From CALAEC01 sp050692915 (GTDB lineage: Bacteria; Actinomycetota; UBA4738; CALAEC01), in assembly GCA_050692915.1 (NCBI GenBank), contig JBOGVU010000093.1:1-9321 (forward strand): a DNA stretch of 9,321 nucleotides, given 5' to 3'. Shown piece by piece: positions 6,523 through 9,321 of this stretch; positions within the stretch are counted from its first letter, which is position 1; every line of letters starts with the position of its first letter. The notes under the pieces are model-generated. The model was not told where the DNA came from, did no database searches, and saw only the letters and a program-made list of their open reading frames with translations. The translations under genes and the position numbers were made by a program.

Positions 6523-8325
6523 TCAGCGCGCCTGGTCCGAACGGATCGCGGCGATGAACGCCTCGTGGGGCACGTCCACCTTCCCCACCCGGCGCATCCG
6601 CTGCTTCCCGGCCTTCTGCTTCTCCAGGAGCTTCCGCTTCCGGGTGACGTCCCCGCCGTAGCACTTCGCGATGACGTCCTTCCTCCTCGCCTTCACGGTC
6701 TCCCTGGCCACGATCCGAGAGCCGATGGCGGCCTGGATGGCCACGTCGAACAGCTGCCGGGGGATCAGCTCGCGGAGCCGCTCCACCATCTGCCGGCCAT
6801 ACTGTGGGGCCCGGTCGCGCGGCACCACGGCGCTGAAGGCGTCCACGGGCTCGCCGTGGAGGAGGACGTCCACGCGGACCAGGTCGGCCCCCTGGTATCC
6901 GGCGTGCTCGTAGTCGAGCGAGGCGTACCCGCGGGTCCGCGACTTCAGCTGGTCGAAGAAGTCGAAGATGATCTCGGCCAGGGGGAGCCGGTAGCGGAGC
7001 TCGACCCGCTCCGGCGACAGGTACCGCATCTCCTCCATCGAGCCCCGGCGGGCCTGGCACAGCTCCATCACAGGGCCCAGGGACGCGGCGGGGGTGATCA
7101 CCAGCGCCACCACCACCGGCTCCTCCACCCGGTCGTACGTGCCCGCCTGGGGCATCTCGGAGGGGTTGTGCACCTCGACGACCTCGCCGGGGCGATGGAC
7201 CCGGAACTCCACGTTCGGCGCCGTCGACAGGAGGGAGAGGTCGAACTCTCGCTCCAGCCGCTCCCTGACGATGTCCATGTGCAGGAGCCCCAGGAAGCCA
7301 CACCGGAACCCGAAGCCCAGGGCCAGGGAGGACTCCGGCTCGAACACCAGGGCCGCGTCGGAGAGGCGCAGCTTGTCCAGGGCCGCCCGGAGGGCCGGAT
7401 ACTCACCTCCCTCGAGCGGATAGAGCCCGCTCCACACCATCGGCTTCGGCTCCCGGTAGCCGGGCAGCGCCTCGGCGGCGGGGACGTCGGCCAGCGTGAC
7501 CGTGTCTCCCACCTTGGCCTGGCGGACGTCCTTCTCCCCCACCACCAGGTAGCCGACCTCTCCCACGCCGAGCCGGTCAAGAGGGGCCGGCTCCGGGGCG
7601 AACGCCCCGACCTCCTCGGCCTCCGACTCGGCGCCGGTGGCCATCATCCGGATCCGGGTCCGGCCCCGGAGCTCGCCGTCGACGACCCGGACGTAGGCCA
7701 CCACGCCGCGGTAGGGATCGAAGGCCGAGTCGAAGATCAGGGCCCGGGCCGGGGCGTCGGGGTCGCCCCGCGGCTGGGGGACCCGCTCGATCACCGCCGC
7801 CAGCAGCCCGGCCACGCCCTCCCCCGTCTTCGCCGAGACCCGGAGCACCTCGTCCTCCTGGAGCCCGGTCAGCTCGGCGATCTCCCGGACGGCCTCGGTG
7901 ATGTCGGCCGCGGGCAGGTCGATCTTGTTCACCGCGGGAATGATGGGGAGCCCGGCCTGCTCGGCCAGGTGGTGGTTGGCCAGCGTCTGGGCCTCGATGC
8001 CCTGGGCCGCATCCACCAGGAGCACGGCCCCCTCGCACGCGGCCAGGGCCCGGGAAACCTCGTACGTGAAGTCCACGTGGCCGGGCGTGTCGATCAGGTT
8101 CAGCTCGTGCTCGACGCCCTCGTGCACGTGGCGCAGCCGGACGGCCTGGGCCTTGATCGTGATCCCTCGCTCCCGCTCCAGGTCCATCCGATCGAGGTAC
8201 TGCTCCCGCATCTGACGCTCCGGCACGGCGTGGGTGAGGTCCAGGAAGCGATCGGCCAGGGTCGACTTCCCGTGGTCGATGTGGCTGATGATGGCGAAGT
8301 TGCGGATCCGGGCGGGGTCGGTCAC
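6523..8325 (-). CDS. lepA: Elongation factor 4 (LepA), ribosomal GTPase
   Basis: EF-4 is a translational GTPase associated with ribosome back-translocation and initiation or assembly. The 600-residue length is standard. GTPase motifs are G1 HIDHGKST (15-22), G2 RGITIK (53-58), G3 DTPGH (79-83), G4 NKID (133-136) and G5 SAK (164-166). The LepA-specific C-terminal domain is complete, with KCYGGDVTRKRKLLEKQKAG and VPHEAFIAAI close to the end. The GTG start at 8325 lacks a Shine-Dalgarno sequence; a TACGAT -10-like hexamer ends 6 nt before it, suggesting a leaderless mRNA. The ATG at 8332-8334 on the minus strand is out of frame and stops within four codons. lepA is divergent from rpsT and is followed directly by CIRCE-hrcA; hemW, often found here in Actinomycetota, is absent from this interval. 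Confidence 0.97.
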   Translation of the reverse strand: MTDPARIRNFAIISHIDHGKSTLADRFLDLTHAVPERQMREQYLDRMDLERERGITIKAQAVRLRHVHEGVEHELNLIDTPGHVDFTYEVSRALAACEGAVLLVDAAQGIEAQTLANHHLAEQAGLPIIPAVNKIDLPAADITEAVREIAELTGLQEDEVLRVSAKTGEGVAGLLAAVIERVPQPRGDPDAPARALIFDSAFDPYRGVVAYVRVVDGELRGRTRIRMMATGAESEAEEVGAFAPEPAPLDRLGVGEVGYLVVGEKDVRQAKVGDTVTLADVPAAEALPGYREPKPMVWSGLYPLEGGEYPALRAALDKLRLSDAALVFEPESSLALGFGFRCGFLGLLHMDIVRERLEREFDLSLLSTAPNVEFRVHRPGEVVEVHNPSEMPQAGTYDRVEEPVVVALVITPAASLGPVMELCQARRGSMEEMRYLSPERVELRYRLPLAEIIFDFFDQLKSRTRGYASLDYEHAGYQGADLVRVDVLLHGEPVDAFSAVVPRDRAPQYGRQMVERLRELIPRQLFDVAIQAAIGSRIVARETVKARRKDVIAKCYGGDVTRKRKLLEKQKAGKQRMRRVGKVDVPHEAFIAAIRSDQAR

Positions 8326-8331
8326 GCGGTC

Positions 8332-8337
8332 ATCGTA
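8332..8337 (-). promoter_or_regulatory. Candidate -10 element of lepA (leaderless type)
   Basis: TACGAT fits the TANNNT pattern and is separated from the lepA GTG by 6 nt, so transcription would begin at or beside the start codon. No convincing -35 hexamer is seen at 16-19 nt, and the region where it should lie overlaps the oppositely oriented rpsT promoter. Absence of a Shine-Dalgarno sequence supports a leaderless mRNA. Confidence 0.45.
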
Positions 8338-8347
8338 TCGGGGCCGG

Positions 8348-8356
8348 TGCTAGACT
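8348..8356 (+). promoter_or_regulatory. Candidate extended -10 promoter of rpsT (leaderless type)
   Basis: TGC followed by TAGACT forms an extended -10 (TGN-TANNNT). Eight bases separate it from the rpsT GTG at 8365, which places the transcription start at the start codon. There is no Shine-Dalgarno sequence in between and no clear -35, which an extended -10 promoter can do without. Confidence 0.5.
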
Positions 8357-8364
8357 GGCCCGCC

Positions 8365-8631
8365 GTGGCCAACATCACCTCGCAGATCAAGCGCAACCGG
8401 CAGAACCGCCGGCACGAGGAGCGCAACAGGGCCGTCCGCACCCGGCTGAAGACCGAGGCCAAGAAGGTTCGGACCGAGTCCGCCGACGCCGAGACCGCCT
8501 CGACCCAACTCCGGACCACGGGCCGACTCCTCGACAAGGCCGCCTCCAAGGGCGTGATCCACAAGCGCACCGCGGCCCGGCGGAAGTCGAAGCTGGCCCG
8601 CGCGACCACGCGCTCGGTCACCCAGGGCTAG
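8365..8631 (+). CDS. rpsT: 30S ribosomal protein bS20
   Basis: bS20 is a primary 16S-binding protein of the 30S subunit. The 88 residues are typical and very basic. The N-terminus VANITSQIKRNRQNRR matches the usual MANIKSQIKR start, and the C-terminal DKAASKGVIHKRTAARRKSKLAR signature is complete. The start is GTG at 8365, directly after a candidate extended -10 and without a Shine-Dalgarno sequence. The same frame is open upstream antisense to lepA, but S20 similarity begins exactly at this GTG. It is the only plus-strand gene here, divergent from lepA and convergent with holA. Its TAG stop (8629-8631) overlaps the holA stop. Plus-strand rpsT between holA and lepA is a known actinobacterial arrangement. 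Confidence 0.97.
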   Translation: MANITSQIKRNRQNRRHEERNRAVRTRLKTEAKKVRTESADAETASTQLRTTGRLLDKAASKGVIHKRTAARRKSKLARATTRSVTQG

Positions 8632-9321
8632 CCGGCCCGAGCCTCTGCCCCGCCCGCCTCGCCGATCCGGGCCACCACCCTGGTGAGCACGGTGTCCCCC
8701 CTGCCACCCTGCTTCAACGCCCCATCGGCCTCCACGAGCTCGGCGTGGATATCCGACAGTGCCTCCGGGGCGAACCGCCGGGCCTGATCCCGGTACCGCC
8801 GGGCCTGCCAGTCGAACCGTAGGCCGGCCCGACGGGCCACCTCGGCAAGAGGGGTCTTGGGAGGAAGGGACCGCACCCGGATCAGGTCGCGGAGCCGGGA
8901 CGCGATCCCGGCCAGGATCACCAGTGGCTCCTCGCCGCGCTCGAGCATCCCGACCAGGGCCCGCATGGCCCCGGGCCTGTCGCCCCCGAACGCCGCGTCG
9001 CAAACCTCCCAGATGCGGCGGTCGCCGAGGCCCCGGAACTGGGCGGTTACGGCACGAGGGGTGATCCCCTCGGCGGGGTGGGAGGTTGCCAGCTGCTCCA
9101 CGGCCTGGTCGAGCACGCCGGGGTCCTCGCCGAGGGTCTGGATCAGGGCCTGGACCCCCGGCGGCGTGGCGGCCAGCCCCCGGACCCCGGCCCGACGGCG
9201 CACCCAGTCGGGCAGCTCCCGCCGATCCACGGCCACCCGGCGGACCTCCACCGCGTCGCCGAGCGCGGACAGGACGGCCTTCGGGGGGCCCTTGGCCCTG
9301 GCCCCGACCTGGAAGGCCAGC
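8628..9321 (-). CDS. holA: DNA polymerase III delta subunit, C-terminal part (partial, runs off the right edge)
   Basis: The delta subunit opens the sliding clamp within the clamp-loader complex. About 230 C-terminal residues are visible and the N-terminus lies beyond base 9321. The first visible residues (LAFQVGARAKGPPKAVLSALGDAVEV) continue in frame past the first internal start codon at 9251, showing that the real start is outside the window. Recognisable delta features are RRELPDWVRRRA, the middle-domain pattern LGEDPGVLDQAVEQLA, the domain III stretch LERGEEPLVILAGIASRLRDLIRVR, and the terminal ELVEADGALKQGGRGDTVL. The P-loop-like fold of domain I is not visible. Conserved synteny with rpsT and lepA supports the call. 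The TAG stop shares the CTAG at 8628-8631 with the convergent rpsT stop, leaving no intergenic terminator. Confidence 0.9.
   Translation of the reverse strand, partial: LAFQVGARAKGPPKAVLSALGDAVEVRRVAVDRRELPDWVRRRAGVRGLAATPPGVQALIQTLGEDPGVLDQAVEQLATSHPAEGITPRAVTAQFRGLGDRRIWEVCDAAFGGDRPGAMRALVGMLERGEEPLVILAGIASRLRDLIRVRSLPPKTPLAEVARRAGLRFDWQARRYRDQARRFAPEALSDIHAELVEADGALKQGGRGDTVLTRVVARIGEAGGAEARAG

Noticed and set aside
6565..8631. A 688-codon plus-strand open frame covering all of antisense lepA and ending as rpsT
   Set aside because: Only the last 88 codons resemble a known protein (bS20). The rest mirrors lepA and is a high-GC third-position artefact; lepA has full family motifs on the other strand.

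Overview
The window is a gene-dense, high-GC stretch (roughly 70% G+C by eye) from an actinobacterium-like genome. Gene content and order (holA, rpsT, lepA, hrcA, a DnaJ2-type dnaJ, rsmE, a HIT protein, phoH, ybeY, a CBS/DUF21 protein, cdd, era) match the conserved housekeeping neighbourhood of Actinomycetota. HrcA, CIRCE and leaderless-looking starts fit that assignment. I cannot name a genus. The unusually short HrcA and the lack of hemW between lepA and hrcA suggest a less-studied lineage, but this is inference.

Layout from right to left, because almost everything is on the minus strand: holA (partial, N-terminus beyond base 9321); rpsT on the plus strand, convergent with holA and divergent from lepA; lepA; a 46-nt gap holding a CIRCE operator; then hrcA, dnaJ and rsmE closely packed; a 56-nt gap; hinT; a 73-nt gap with a candidate promoter and a strong hairpin; then the compact run phoH, ybeY, corC-like, cdd and era (partial, C-terminus beyond base 1). 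Adjacent genes in that last run overlap by 4 to 17 nt. No gene-free stretch exceeds 75 nt. There are no RNA genes, CRISPR arrays, insertion sequences, attachment sites or origins that I can see.

Functionally the window centres on small-subunit ribosome biogenesis, translation and proteostasis. S20 is a 30S protein. RsmE methylates U1498 of 16S rRNA. YbeY and Era act on the 16S 3' end and on 30S maturation. LepA/EF-4 is a ribosomal GTPase. HrcA represses heat-shock genes through CIRCE, and DnaJ is a co-chaperone. PhoH is a NTPase usually found next to YbeY. Cytidine deaminase, the DUF21/CBS membrane protein, the HIT hydrolase and DNA polymerase III delta are conserved neighbours with other roles.

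I found no undescribed multi-gene system. The points worth a second look are the HrcA that appears to lack its central inserted domain, the CIRCE placed 10 nt before the hrcA start, the divergent leaderless-type promoters between lepA and rpsT, the candidate promoter plus 5' hairpin ahead of phoH, and the convergent stop codons of rpsT and holA that share one CTAG palindrome.
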